A stretch of DNA of 64,000 bases from Scytalidium lignicola. Taxonomy: Eukaryota; Ascomycota; Leotiomycetes. Below are positions 1-10,717 of the stretch, piece by piece. The first letter of the stretch is position 1, and each line of letters opens with the position of its first letter. Both the position numbers and the translations under genes were made by a program. Below the pieces are notes generated by a model. It searched no databases. It saw nothing but the letters and a program-made list of their open reading frames with translations, and was not told the origin of the DNA. The stretch spans positions 28,266-92,265 of the forward strand of contig NCSJ02000166.1 of assembly GCA_002812745.2 (NCBI GenBank). The letters are read 5' to 3'.

Positions 1-712
1 CCATCTCCAGAAAATATTGAAGATCCATTATCATGGCTGCTTTCTGCCTTTTTGCCTTCTCTTCTGCATGTCTTTTAAGCTTTTCTTCATGCTGGTTCTG
101 TGATTGATTGCTCTCGTCATCATCAATAACATCTTCATCTTCATCTTCGTCCTCAGGATCTTCATCCCATCCTGCTCTCCGTGCGATCAGCCCCACCTTC
201 TTCCAATTCTGCATTGCAATAGATGAGCTTCTAGTCCTATTGACTGGGGCATGTTCATCCGTTGTAGGAACATCTAGACTTGCTCGTGGTCTAGGTGTGG
301 TCAGGTTACGGTATCGAGCTTCCTTGATTGCTTCCATCCATCTCGAAGTTGCATCTACACTTAATCCTTGCAATTGTCTCCGCACCCTGTGGCCTCTGTA
401 GTTTCTTTGGATAAGAGTCGCAGCCTTAACCCTCTCTTCATCCGAGAGATCCGGACGCTCGAGTGATAATCGCCTGTTAATAACAATTTCCTCTTCTTTC
501 CTTTCCTGGACACTTGATATTCGCCTGATTTGTTCTGGTGATGGCGGGACCAAAGAATCCAGGTACTCTTGATGTGACTTTGAAGAATGGATCGAGGACT
601 TCGAATCGGACTTTGAATGCTTGAAATGTCGAGACACATCTTCAGAATGTTCGACGTTGTGTTCATGACCCGGTACCTGTACATTATCGGAGGACTTGGA
701 ATAGGTAGCCAT
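1..712 (-). CDS. IQ calmodulin-binding motif protein, partial (3' end beyond window)
   Basis: One open frame runs from an ATG at 712 to the left edge without a stop, giving about 237 residues, so the C-terminus is outside the window. The N-terminal third is Ser/His/Lys-rich and looks disordered. Around residues 95-115 there is an IQ motif (AATLIQRNYRGHRVRRQL), the classic short helix that binds calmodulin or myosin light chains. After it come a basic segment with WKKVGLIARRAGW, an acidic run of Asp/Glu, and the start of a charged helix (EEKLKRHAEEKAKRQ) that could form a coiled coil. The protein probably acts in calcium/calmodulin signalling or as a scaffold, but nothing visible names a pathway. 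No intron is apparent in the visible part. Function beyond the IQ motif is unknown to me. Confidence 0.8.
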   Translation of the reverse strand, partial: MATYSKSSDNVQVPGHEHNVEHSEDVSRHFKHSKSDSKSSIHSSKSHQEYLDSLVPPSPEQIRRISSVQERKEEEIVINRRLSLERPDLSDEERVKAATLIQRNYRGHRVRRQLQGLSVDATSRWMEAIKEARYRNLTTPRPRASLDVPTTDEHAPVNRTRSSSIAMQNWKKVGLIARRAGWDEDPEDEDEDEDVIDDDESNQSQNQHEEKLKRHAEEKAKRQKAAMIMDLQYFLEM

Positions 713-1559
713 CTCACGGTAGTCGCGGGGCTAGTAGCGTAGAAGTTGCGATACGTATTGCTCGTATTGAAGGCGTGGGGAAGAGATGGCGTTAAAGTAA
801 GAGTAGCTTTCTTGCTTCAATATAGGTCTTCGTCATCCGATGTGACGGAAATCATCCTCATGCGTGCCAAGTAAGCTCTCTTATTTACCTCACGTCCCTT
901 CCCGTCAAATAGTCCCTTGGGTCTATTTTCAGGTACATAACTGATCTACCAATCTTTTTTCCAGAATAAATATTGCCGTTGTAAGATCTACAGTGGCTGT
1001 TGATGGAGAGTTATAAAATGACGTAGTAGTTATTCCTCGTATTTTCGTATCTTTATGATTACTTAGCCTTGCGCCTCAATAAGGGTAGCCTTGTCGCAGC
1101 AAGGCTGGCATATTCAAGCGTACGTACGTACTTACGTACCATAACTACGCAGTAGTCTTCACATCGCAGCAAAAAAAATTCGAATATCACCTTTATAAAT
1201 TATCAACCCTGGCTATGCTATCGACTAAAACTAGGACCTCTAAAGTCTAAAGTTCAACGCTAGTGCTACGAATACAGGAAGCTAAAACGATTACATTAAA
1301 ATGCTGTAAGAGTCCAAAATATCCAATGCCTACCGTCCTCCTGACAACGCCCATGATCACAAGTGATCTATGCTGAGATATCCCCATCGAGGAGTAGGAC
1401 TTCTATTAATGCATACAATAACGATTCATCACAGCGTAAACCCCCTCTAACCAGCATTATCATCCTAATGCCAGCAAAGGATGACGCGAGCAAAACGTAG
1501 ATCGCTGATAAAACCCGCCATGAAGTGAAGGCAAAACATCTTCGTCAATCGTGATCTCC
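713..1559. other. Intergenic, 5' region of IQ gene and 3' region of phosphotransferase
   Basis: AT-rich with no credible coding frame. It holds the promoter of the IQ-motif gene (left) and the 3' flank of the CDP-alcohol phosphotransferase (right). A run of overlapping GTAC/ACGT palindromes lies at about 1119-1140. Confidence 0.6.
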
Positions 1560-3026
1560 TTAGTCCATTCTTTTTTCGGTTGGCTGTCCGTTGCTTGTAG
1601 GAACATGGCCATTCTTTTCTTTGAGGGCCTGGAGCTTCTCCGCCGGTATTGTCAAGCAGTTAATGCCCAGGTATGAGCAAATACTGGTAATGACCAAGTA
1701 CGCCCATCTAAAGTAGGCTATCAATGCGAAGACACAGTATCCCCGAAGATACATCAACTCTAGCTGAGCACTAAGGGCCGGGATACCGATCCTTGGAAGA
1801 TTAGCTAAGATAGCTCCAACAACGAGTGGCCATAGCATGACCGTCCAGTATGGGAACGGCTGCCGGGTCAAATGGGCCAGTATAATCTTGGTAGTCATTC
1901 TCCCAAAGACAAATGCCATTGTGATGCAGAATAAGACAAGTCGGTTTTCCGTCATCAAGGTGGAATACGGAGACAAGAGCCATGCACCAGTGGCAACGGT
2001 GAAAACCACCACAGGCGTCCATTCCAAAAATACCGGCAGGACAGGAAGGTTATTTTGTCTTCGGGCTCTTGCAACGTTGATCACACAAAATGGTAGGTGC
2101 ACGCAGAACAATGATACGATGAGGATAGGTATCCACAGATCGATCAGAGAGTAATCCCCGAAAAGCTCATGGTAGCCAAGGAAGTAGTGATGTCCAAAAA
2201 GGTCTGTAAGTGGATGCGTCCAAATCTGTGGCCCGTAGTACCCCGACAGAATCATAATGGTACAAGCAAGTATGAGGCCTTCTGTTGGACCGTTGAAGAC
2301 ACCAAGGTATAGCGTATGGGTATGATAAGTCTCCCAGGTCGAGAAAAACATAGGCAGACAGGGAAAGAGGGCTGTAAAAATGCCAGCTCTGGATGTTCCT
2401 AGTCCCATGGCTGCGGTCTCGAGCAAACTTGCAAGAGTACAGTTGAGTGAATCAATTCCGTGGTCGAACAACTCTCCAAGTCCACTAGAAGTACCCGTTC
2501 GTCGTGCCTGCTTTCCATCCACGTTGTCAAATGTAGAGTACATCCATAGACCGAAGGCAAAACTGTAATATAGCCATGATGGTCCCTAATTAAGCGGTCA
2601 GTCTGCAGATTCAGAATGCTTATGTGTTTTGCAAAGTTGGTGAACACGTACTGGTCCCACCAAGTCTGGCATCCATATCTCGAGAAACAGAACATTTGTC
2701 ACTATAAAACCGAACCCCATCAAGGTGACCATATTTGGCGCGATCCATATTGGCAGCAGCTCCACGAATGCATTCCACTACCTCCCTGTTAGTATTCTAT
2801 ACTGACATGTGTCCATAGAAGGGTATATTTACATAGTGTTTGAGGATGTAGTTCGATATATACGACTTGTCGACACTTGAGTACTTGTACGTTTTGAGAT
2901 GGGAGAGAGCTTCTTCAGTCAAGCACTCAGCAGCTGCTTGTTCTAAAATAGTATCCATCAGCATAAAATACTCTTTTTTAAATATGATTCCTGGCTTAGG
3001 TGATACATACTTTTGCTGGGCGCCAT
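1560..3026 (-). CDS. Choline/ethanolamine phosphotransferase (CDP-alcohol phosphotransferase family)
   Basis: This membrane enzyme transfers phosphocholine or phosphoethanolamine from the CDP-alcohol to diacylglycerol, the last step of the Kennedy pathway, normally in the ER. Four exons (3026-3011, 2942-2833, 2777-2652, 2585-1560) join in phase to 425 residues, close to the roughly 390-410 of yeast Cpt1/Ept1. The family signature DGx2ARx8Gx3Dx3D is intact, at DGKQARR then G then D and D in GELFDHGIDSLN, around residue 105. Several hydrophobic segments follow, consistent with a polytopic protein. The start is fixed by a 16-nt first exon (MAPSK) directly before a gtatgt donor. I cannot tell choline from ethanolamine specificity, so no symbol is given. 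The promoter side has a CACGTGA box at 3362. Confidence 0.92.
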
Positions 3027-3869
3027 CGGTGAATTTGATGTCGTGACTGGAAGGGGTAGCAAAGCCTGCGGTGAACCCGCAGATAATCCTGAGGACCGAA
3101 TCTTGCAGAAGGGGTAGTCGGGATACGCTCCGACCGCGCGCTACTAGTAAATTTTTGTGATTTTGAGATGTGGGGAGAAAAGTGCTAACAACGCATACTT
3201 TTCTCTGACTTCTTGTATATACAGTAGGAGAGAGAGGCTTCTATGGAAAGAACAAAGTCAGCGTCGGACAAGGAGGATTAAATTTCGGCAACTCAGGGAT
3301 TCGCGAACTCCAGAGGTTCCGTGACTTCCAGCTCGACCCCAACAGGGGCGAATGCTCTAAGCACGTGAAAAAATATTTTCACATGATTTCCTGTCTGCTT
3401 CCGGCCACAACGCTCTGCACCCGCGGATGATATCATTATCAACTCATCAATACTCTAATTCTGATTTTACCTATGGATGTCATACGGTAATTAATACTAT
3501 TGTGTAACTGTACTTGAATCCTCCGGCAATGCGGTACCGGAATCAAGAAGATGCAGTGCAGCACGGATGTATTGTAACGGCCAAGTACTTTTTATGTATT
3601 ACTACGGAGACATGAATATGCTACCACGTCCGCTATTACCTCCTCCTTTCTCTTTTTTCCGAACGTGTCTATCCATGAAATAAGAGATCCCAGCGCCTTG
3701 AATATTAAGAGTGAGAGGCACAAACTACTCCCAGAATAGAGCCACACTCATGATGATGTAGAGATGCTAAAAATGCGCGACGAAAACAATATCAACCCAT
3801 TGCCAGATTCAATGCACTTCCGTTAGGATAAGAAAAGTAACAGTTTGCAAATTAAATTTTTGGACGATT
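3027..3869. other. Intergenic, promoter of phosphotransferase
   Basis: This region holds the promoter and 5' leader of the phosphotransferase and the 3' flank of the GPI-protein gene. A CACGTGA element lies at 3362-3368. I see no further gene. Confidence 0.6.
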
Positions 3870-4672
3870 CTACAACATCAGCGCAAACCCGGCGAAAAGA
3901 CCAGTGAACACCATGGCAAGGCCGTAGCTGCGTCCGACATTTATGGCAGTTTGGGCGCCGTTCTTGTGGCCCGAATCCGAGGATGGGGAGCTTGTTGAGC
4001 CGAATGGGTTGAAGACAACAGCGCTACCGCTACCAGAAGTAGAGGCATCAGTCCCCGTTGGAGACGACGTGCTGCTAGTGGTACTAGTGGCATTCACCCG
4101 AATTGGGTTTTGAGCGCCGCATGGGTTGTTGTTACGGCAGTCACTCTGGCATGCAGAATTGCCATTGCAATTGGCAACACATTCGTTTCCATATTCCTGG
4201 CATTCGAAATATGGGATGGTTTGAGAGTACTGGCTTGCGTTGGGCGATAGTCCATTACCACAGACGCAGTGGAAGTCCAAGGTGGACTGACTCTCGTTAG
4301 TGACACAATCTTCTAATAACTTAATTAAAACCAACTGCCTACCGGATCACAATCATTTGACGCAGTAGTAGCCGCATCCGTGCTGTTTTGTTAATCATAT
4401 CAGTCATACGGGTCTATCACAACGCGTGCTGCCACCAAACATACCCGTTGTTTTGGTCACACAACAATGGGCACGAGGTCAGTTGTGCCAGACACCATTG
4501 AGCTGTCGATATCAGTTGATGCTCTATTTAAATATATATATCGGGGAGGCAAGAACATACTTCGAGTGTCAAGTGGGACGGCCGAAATATTGATTGGATA
4601 GAATAATTGTTGTGCTTGGGCACCTAGTAAAAGGGACCCGGCAAGGAGAGCGGCAGTCTGGAACGAATGCAT
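3870..4672 (-). CDS. Secreted GPI-anchored cysteine-rich protein, DUF7707 type
   Basis: Four exons (4672-4561, 4502-4445, 4382-4343, 4286-3870) splice in phase to 208 residues. Residues 1-20 are a signal peptide ending AQA before QQLFYPIN. The middle carries the family's cysteine pattern: QWCLAQLTSCPLLC, NDCDPSTLDFHCVCGNG, then about six more Cys up to NPCGAQNP (roughly residues 40-125). A Ser/Thr-rich linker follows, and a C-terminal hydrophobic tail (LAMVFTGLFAGFALML) after small residues fits a GPI-attachment signal. This layout is that of small fungal cell-wall proteins of the DUF7707 group, whose biochemical role is not established. The four-exon layout with an exon of only 40 nt is notable for so small a protein. 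A role at the cell surface is inferred from topology alone. Confidence 0.85.
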
Positions 4673-5981
4673 CGTGAGATATGGAGCTGATGAGCGATGA
4701 GGATGATTAAGACTAATATGAATATGGGGGGTCGAAGAAGTGATTAGAGGTCGGAACCTTCGGTCAGATCATATCAGCCTTTTGTTTTGACCCTCTGATT
4801 CCATTAAAGGGGAAGTCCATACCTTATTAGTGTAGCTACAACGGCACCAACAAAAGCGAGTGTGATTTCAAAGAACGAGCGTATTTATACAGAAAAGATC
4901 CCCAAGGAGCACAGCGAACGAAGTGGAGTTGGACTCTGAAAAGAGGAGAGGAGACGAAGGGAGGTCTGGGAGTTCTTTAAAACCCGGACCACCAGAGGCT
5001 TGCCCCAAGCACCGCGTACAGTAGCAACAGAAGCGGGCTGGTAGCATCTGGAAGTTATCGCGGCGCCATGCACAATTCGGACAGACGAAAGTAACGATAG
5101 AGGGTTAGGCTGTACATTGCAGCGTCGCATTGGCCAATCGGGCGATAGAAGGGCGATGCACTCCCTGGGCATCTGCCCGCGGTTTAGTACGAGATGGTGT
5201 CACTTGTCTCTTCCGGCTTTCACGATGAGGACAGCAAATGGCACTAATGCTTCGTATTGATACAGTCTGCAGAGAAGTGCGGAGTCTTATCGATGCTTTT
5301 CGGCCATTCTCTCATGTTTGCTTCGGTTTGGGAAGGCCGGAGTGGCCAAGATTCGTGGGATAAGAGGGCAGCATCCAGCACTCAACACCGAGCCGTTTAA
5401 GGAGGAGCACGGCCGTTTTGGCAAAGGCGACTTAGGCGAGAAATAATTAATACAGTCTGCTCGAAATTGACACCCGTGACACCCCAGCCATATTCCCCAC
5501 AGCCCTTGCTCGCACCACCACAAATCTATCAGCATATTTCGTACCCGGGTTCTATGGTTGGAAAGCTTGATTGTCTTGTGATTAACGGCTGTGATTCTTG
5601 TATTGTAAAAACTGCTTTTGTAGGACGTCTATCATATGCATCGTATTACCGTAGACACATGCATCTCACCATTTTCTCCTCTTGTCCACAGCCTAAATGC
5701 CAACCGAGGGAGCTTTCTCTCCCTCACTTCCGTATAGATAGCTAGCCATGCTAGGTGGCTAGCTAACCATGCGATGCGAGCCCAAGCTCCCAAGATGAGC
5801 AGGGGGTTGGTGAAGACTTCCGTATGCCGACGCTACTACGCTTCCGGATGATCGTGATCTATTTTGACGAACCTCGACTTCAAGGCCTCAAAACCATCGC
5901 ATTTTTGTAGCGTTTCGACCTTGCACATCTGCTTCTCCAATTCTAACATAATTACGTCTCGGCTCCGCCATTCGCAAATGG
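4673..5981. other. Intergenic, 1.3 kb
   Basis: Promoters of the GPI-protein gene (left) and the PX-domain gene (right). Open frames here, such as one on the minus strand at 4885-5172, show no recognisable domain and no splice logic. I see nothing further. Confidence 0.5.
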
Positions 5982-6010
5982 ATGGAGTCTGTGCCGGATC
6001 ATCGGCCTAG
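5978..6010 (+). promoter_or_regulatory. Upstream ORF overlapping the YPT35-like start codon
   Basis: An ATG at 5978 lies four bases before the main ATG at 5982 and opens a 10-codon frame ending at TAG 6008-6010, in a different frame from the protein. Scanning ribosomes would meet it first, so it may dampen translation of the downstream gene. This is seen in the sequence; the effect is inferred. Confidence 0.5.
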
Positions 6011-6758
6011 CAACGGCACCATCAATGGCCGGATAGAGGATAAGAATCCTCTTCGTATGTCAACGACGTTCAGTCATCACGGATCTCAAAGCAATGGCGG
6101 CACTAATAATGTGCGGTCTCCGACCTCGCCGGTAACGACACCTCCTTACTGGGAACCTTCGCATCAGCGTACTTCTTCCAATATATCCGTTGAATCAATT
6201 ATGCCCGGAGTTATAACTCTGCAAGACAACACCGAGTCAGACGACGATAAGAATCAAGCATGCTGGGCNAAAAAGTGTATATATCAGGGACCATATCGTC
6301 ATCAATGGCAGCAGGACTGGTATAGGAGCGTTTGTAGTCTGGAATATCAAAGTTGAAACTCTTGAGGTATGTAGGAGAAGGCCACATCTACACACACATA
6401 CACACAATGCTAGTGTATAAATCTAATACAGTCTCACGATGCAGGGTGGTTCAATCGATATTCGAAAGCGGTACTCCGAATTTGATGATCTACGATACAA
6501 ACTTCTTCAAACCTTCCCGAACTCTGCGGGTGCTATGCCGCCCTTGCCTCCAAAGAGCGTTATATCAAAATTCCGCCCAAAATTCCTAGAGAATCGCAGA
6601 ACGGGGCTACAGTACTTCCTGAAGTGAGCAATATCCTGGTATCTACGGCTTACAGCTGTCGGTTTATTCACACATTATACTGACGGGGATATAGTTGCAT
6701 ATTGTTAAATCCGGAATTTTCGGGCTCTCCTATTCTAAAAGAGTTCTTGTTCTCCTAA
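5982..6758 (+). CDS. YPT35: PX-domain protein, YPT35-like
   Basis: Three exons (5982-6366, 6445-6623, 6695-6758) give about 208 residues, near the 214 of yeast Ypt35, a phosphoinositide-binding protein of endosomes and vacuoles that helps recruit Vps13. The first 90 residues are Ser/Thr/Pro-rich and disordered. The rest is a PX domain: VYIRDHIVINGS, IDIRKRYSEFDDLR (the phosphoinositide-contact Arg and Tyr region), PPLPPKSVISKF (the proline loop) and RRTGLQYFLN. An N at 6269 sits before AAAAA. Read literally it shifts the frame and truncates the protein, while dropping it restores the PX domain and the splice phase, so I treat it as a sequencing artefact. The start is the first ATG in the coding frame; an out-of-frame ATG precedes it. 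Confidence 0.82.
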
Positions 6759-7436
6759 AGTACATTAGAGTCCAAGCTGGCCTTGTACAAATATATAATA
6801 CTGTCAGATGATCTCTATACATACTTTAGTGTTGTTATGGCGTTACGAAACTTTTAATAGGCGCAAGTCATTTAATCAGATGATACATGATAATGAAACC
6901 ACAGTCAAAAGCTGTATTGAGATTTTCTGTTTACATGAAGATCTGTGTTATTTACCTCAGACAAACAATTCGGAAGGTTGAAAACAAGTCCATCGCTCCA
7001 ACCTGTCACTCATTAATTAGTCAATGGTCTGACATGCATTCCGCCCTGGCTATACGAGAGCAATTGCATTACTAAGGATTATGCGGTGTGATCATTCCTT
7101 GTCCGCTTTGATATTGCCGACTTTTTCACATGGCCAGAATCCTTAAATACCCAGTCCTCGTGAGACGGAGTTATGCCGCTAATTATTTGCTATCATACAC
7201 CCTGCATTACCATGTAGATTGAGAACGTTGGGAGGGGATGATGTCGCCATTGTTTCCAGATATGATAAGGATAAGCCGCTGCCCCTCATTTTTCGAGCAG
7301 CTCTTACGTAGCCCCACACATATAGAAATGCATATATTATTGCCCTGCAATCTCTAATATATAAGCCTCAAGCTTCTATTTCTTAGATCTAAAAACTAAA
7401 ATTAAATTCTAATAAAGTTTACAATCTACCTTGAAA
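6759..7436. other. Intergenic, promoter of thioredoxin-fold gene
   Basis: AT-rich 3' flank of the PX gene and promoter of the thioredoxin-fold gene. It includes TATA-like stretches near 7360-7370 and an A-rich leader just before the ATG. No gene seen. Confidence 0.5.
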
Positions 7437-8135
7437 ATGGCTCTCGCACCTAAATTCGCTGGTCAGAAGTTCACTGCTACAACAACTCCAACGCTTCACA
7501 CGTTGGAACTCTACCTCGACTATGTCTGCCCTGTAAGCTCATCCTCTCCGCTACTATATATAATAATAATACAAAAACAGAAAGCACTAACTCTTTTCTA
7601 GTTCTCAGCAAAGATGTTCAAGACAGTCTACAACTCAGTATTTCCCCTCATCCAATCCGAATATGCCTCCAACCTCCAAATCATCTTCCGCCAGCAAATC
7701 CAACCATGGCATCCTTCCTCGACTCTAGTCCACGAAGCAGGCGTAGCGGCACTCAGATTAGCTCCTTCAAAGTTCTGGGACTTCAGCAAGGCCCTTTTTG
7801 AGCATGCCTCAGAATACTACGACGTGAGCGTCGTGAACGAGGTCCGGAATGATACCTATAAGAGACTGGCTAAGCTAGCAGCAACGGTAGGCATTGACGA
7901 GGTCAAGTTCTACAACTTATTGGTCATCCCTGATAAACCTGGGGAGGACGGGTCTTTGAATGGGGGCAATGCGGTTACGAATGATCTTAAGGTGTTGGTG
8001 AAGATGAATCGTATGCAGGGGATTCATGTCACGCCTACGGTTGTGTTTGATGGTGTCGTGGAAAATTCTATTAGCTCGAGCTTTACGGGGGAGCAGTGGA
8101 AGGAGTGGTTGGCTAAGAATGTTGCTGGGAAGTAG
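7437..8135 (+). CDS. DsbA-like / thioredoxin-4 fold protein with a single active-site cysteine
   Basis: Two exons (7437-7532, 7602-8135) give 209 residues. The N-terminus has LELYLDYVCPFSAKMF, the beta-strand and helix where DsbA-like proteins carry CxxC; here the motif is CPFS, so only the first cysteine is present. A cis-proline-type turn (HVTPTVVFDG) lies near residue 175. No signal peptide or membrane segment is visible, so a cytosolic protein is likely. The fold resembles DsbA and kappa-class glutathione transferases, and a monothiol or non-redox role is more likely than disulphide formation. The substrate is unknown. The donor splits the motif exactly after CP, and the start has an A-rich context (gaaaATGG). 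Confidence 0.85.
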
Positions 8136-8880
8136 GTTTTTTTTAGATATATCATATCTGGGCTTCCTAGGGGAGCTAAATATCAGATATAATATCTATA
8201 ATTTAGATTCCTAGTATTCCTTAGTTGGCAATGAAGTCGGAATGATATACCCTAAAGAACTGTTACAATTAATTCATCCCAGTGAATCAACGTCTATTGA
8301 CCGTTGCTGCTCCAACCCAACAACCTCACCTTTACTAGCGAACTAGATGTTTCTATATAACTTCAAATAAGCAAGGATTGGCAACACAACAGGCGCCATT
8401 ATGGCATAATGGTCAGGTCAAATTGTGTTATCTGAGATGGATTGGGAAATATAAGACTAATACTTGCAAGTGTGAGTACTAGCAGAGATGTAGGCTTATA
8501 AGATGCAAGCGCATCTATAAGGCGCGAACTCTTTTGTCACTTTAACTCGTTTCCTTTTTCTAATATATCTTTGTATTATTAATATTTTTGGGGCTTTACT
8601 TTGTGTGNTTTTTTTTTTCTCTCCATGAATGATAACCGTGTGAGCTTGGGAACTTTATATATTTTGGAGTTTACAGGATCCAATGCTTGCACCATTGAAT
8701 AGCGTTGACATATTTTTTACTGACTCGTCTTGCCCCCATTAGTGGTAGAAATTAATGTCTATTCTTAGAGAAATTCATGATACATTAGATAATGACATAC
8801 AACGATTATAGGACAAATAATACTAAACTCCTTTCCTAGTGATGGAGGATCCCAAACTGTGTTGCAATTAGTTTACTACT
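8136..8880. other. Intergenic between convergent genes
   Basis: AT-rich 3' flanks of the thioredoxin-fold gene (+) and the DUF3431 gene (-). An N lies before a T run at 8608. No gene seen. Confidence 0.5.
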
Positions 8881-10054
8881 CTACCCAGGTACTGCCTCGC
8901 CCAATTTATCCTCATTCAACGGCACCATTGAAACGTTCCGCATAATTGCGAGAGACTCTTCATCTCTAGCTTCGCCTTTCCAACCATTAGTAGGCCACCC
9001 ATTTGGCAGCGAGGCATATGGAGGGAAAGGCCATCTCTCTCCACACCTCCCATCCTCGGAACACGCTAGATTACATAGCCCATATGTGTTACAATAACAA
9101 TCTTTAGCATTCGGACAATGCTGGTTTGGTTTACCAAATATCATATGCCACGAATATTCCAGTATACGGCCACTTATCTGGTCCTCGAGAGTGGTGTTTA
9201 AAAGCCATTGCCTATACCGTTCATAATCCTGAATAGGTCGAGCATGGACCTGCTGTCGTGAAACAGCAAATTGTGCACAACATGGTACTCCAACTGCCGA
9301 TGGAAGTTCTTCACTAGGAAATAATTCTGCAAATGCTTCCGGGTATGCATGTTCCGTCGTCTTAGCTGACTTTGGGTCCTCAATAGTTGTTTGATCCTTA
9401 ATTTGCTTATCCGAATCAGGATGTAATTCAGATGGACACCCTAGGGTCCAAACACATCGTAGGTTTGCATATCCTTCTGAGATCAAATACGGAATTTGTA
9501 AACTTTTCAACATGGGCACCCCATCTGGCATGATATCAGCATTTAGAATTGTGATTGAGGTGGAGACCCTGCACGTACCATATAACGGATCGTCATTATG
9601 CCATTGATACCTATCGCTGTGCATAAACACCGTAATATCAGGAAGATTGTCATAGAAGTCAATTAGGTAGCTTTTATAACTATTAGTTCAGTGGTGGCAT
9701 GGGGTGGGTGGATCGTGAGACTGACGTCAAATAAACCATAGCCTCGCGCCCCTTGTTTTTAGGAACTGTAAGTTGAGCCGAGGCATTGTCTACGATATAT
9801 CGAAAGACTTTCCAACCTGGTACATGTTTTTGAATCCACGATGTATCGTCTTTCTTCACGCTCGCAACGACGAATGCTTTGGTGTATCCGTCTGAACTTG
9901 GATATGACTCGTTAATATTAAACTCGTGTGGATCGCTGCCGAACGGGGCTCTAAATATTATTCCGATTACAGTGAGGCCTAATAATAATACGAGCGACAA
10001 TCGACGCAGACTGCGACGTTGTGATGCAGTTAAAAGGCCCCTTCCATAGTTCAT
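8881..10054 (-). CDS. DUF3431 type II membrane protein
   Basis: Two exons (10054-9726 and 9670-8881, 55-nt intron) join in phase to 372 residues. Residues about 20-37 (LSLVLLLGLTVIGIIF) form one membrane anchor near the N-terminus, preceded by basic residues, which fits a type II Golgi/ER lumenal protein. The body matches the fungal DUF3431 pattern: AFVVASVKKDDTSWIQKHVPGW, VYLTYLIDFYDNLPDITVFMHSD and RYQWHNDDP, then a C-terminal part with many cysteines (CPNAKDCYCNTYGLC, CSEDGRCG). DUF3431 proteins resemble glycosyltransferases in outline, but I see no proven catalytic motif and no activity should be assumed. An upstream TTG extension exists in frame; the ATG at 10054 is the first Met. Confidence 0.85.
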
Positions 10055-10717
10055 GACTAGGAATATCGAATGACACCACAATGGTGCATCTTCATGCGTA
10101 TGAATGAAGAATTCTTCACCCAGGAGAAGCTTTAATCACGGCGTAGCAGCTGAGCGCAAGGCTACTAGGCACCCGTTCGTGCCGTTCTGTCTCATGGAGC
10201 GGAAAATTGTTTCTACGATCTGGAGTCCACCAGTAACATCAAATTATTTCAACAGCTTCTAATAGTTGGTACGCTCAGATACGTCGTGAACCAACCACCC
10301 CTACAGCGCAACTGAGTCAACAACTAGTAAACCTTTAATTTTATTTTAACGATATTATGATTGGCATCCTGATTGTGTGTACATCGCAGTTGTACCTAAA
10401 TAGAAGCTTGCTCGTTATATTAGTTTGCTAGATAGAACGAATATCTTTAGCTCTATCTTCTTCGTACTCTTAATAGTAGGGATTCAAGATTAACTAGATG
10501 TACGTCATAATCTGCTTTAGGTCTAAATTCCCACCATGTCGCAAGGATCATCGTTGCTTTTATGGAAAACTGCTCATAACCTTAAAAGTGAGAGTGACCC
10601 TATGCTGCATATAATAATATGATACTTATATTAATTGGAGACACAAAATGGGTATAAACCATAGCGGTGAAGGCTTAATTACAGACAGAATCTCATCTTC
10701 ATACTTTACAATTCATC
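10055..10717. other. Intergenic, promoter of DUF3431 gene and 3' flank of NTR2
   Basis: AT-rich, no coding frame of note. It holds the upstream region of the DUF3431 gene and the 3' flank of NTR2. Confidence 0.5.

Noticed and set aside
361..717. 118-codon minus-strand frame at the left edge
   Set aside because: It lies in another frame of the IQ-motif gene, whose own frame has a recognisable domain and stays open to the edge.
5320..5480. GC-richer segment resembling a tRNA
   Set aside because: No consistent cloverleaf, A box or B box could be read.
5982..6356. YPT35 region as a truncated pseudogene
   Set aside because: The only defect is an N beside an A run; without it the frame and both splice junctions are intact.
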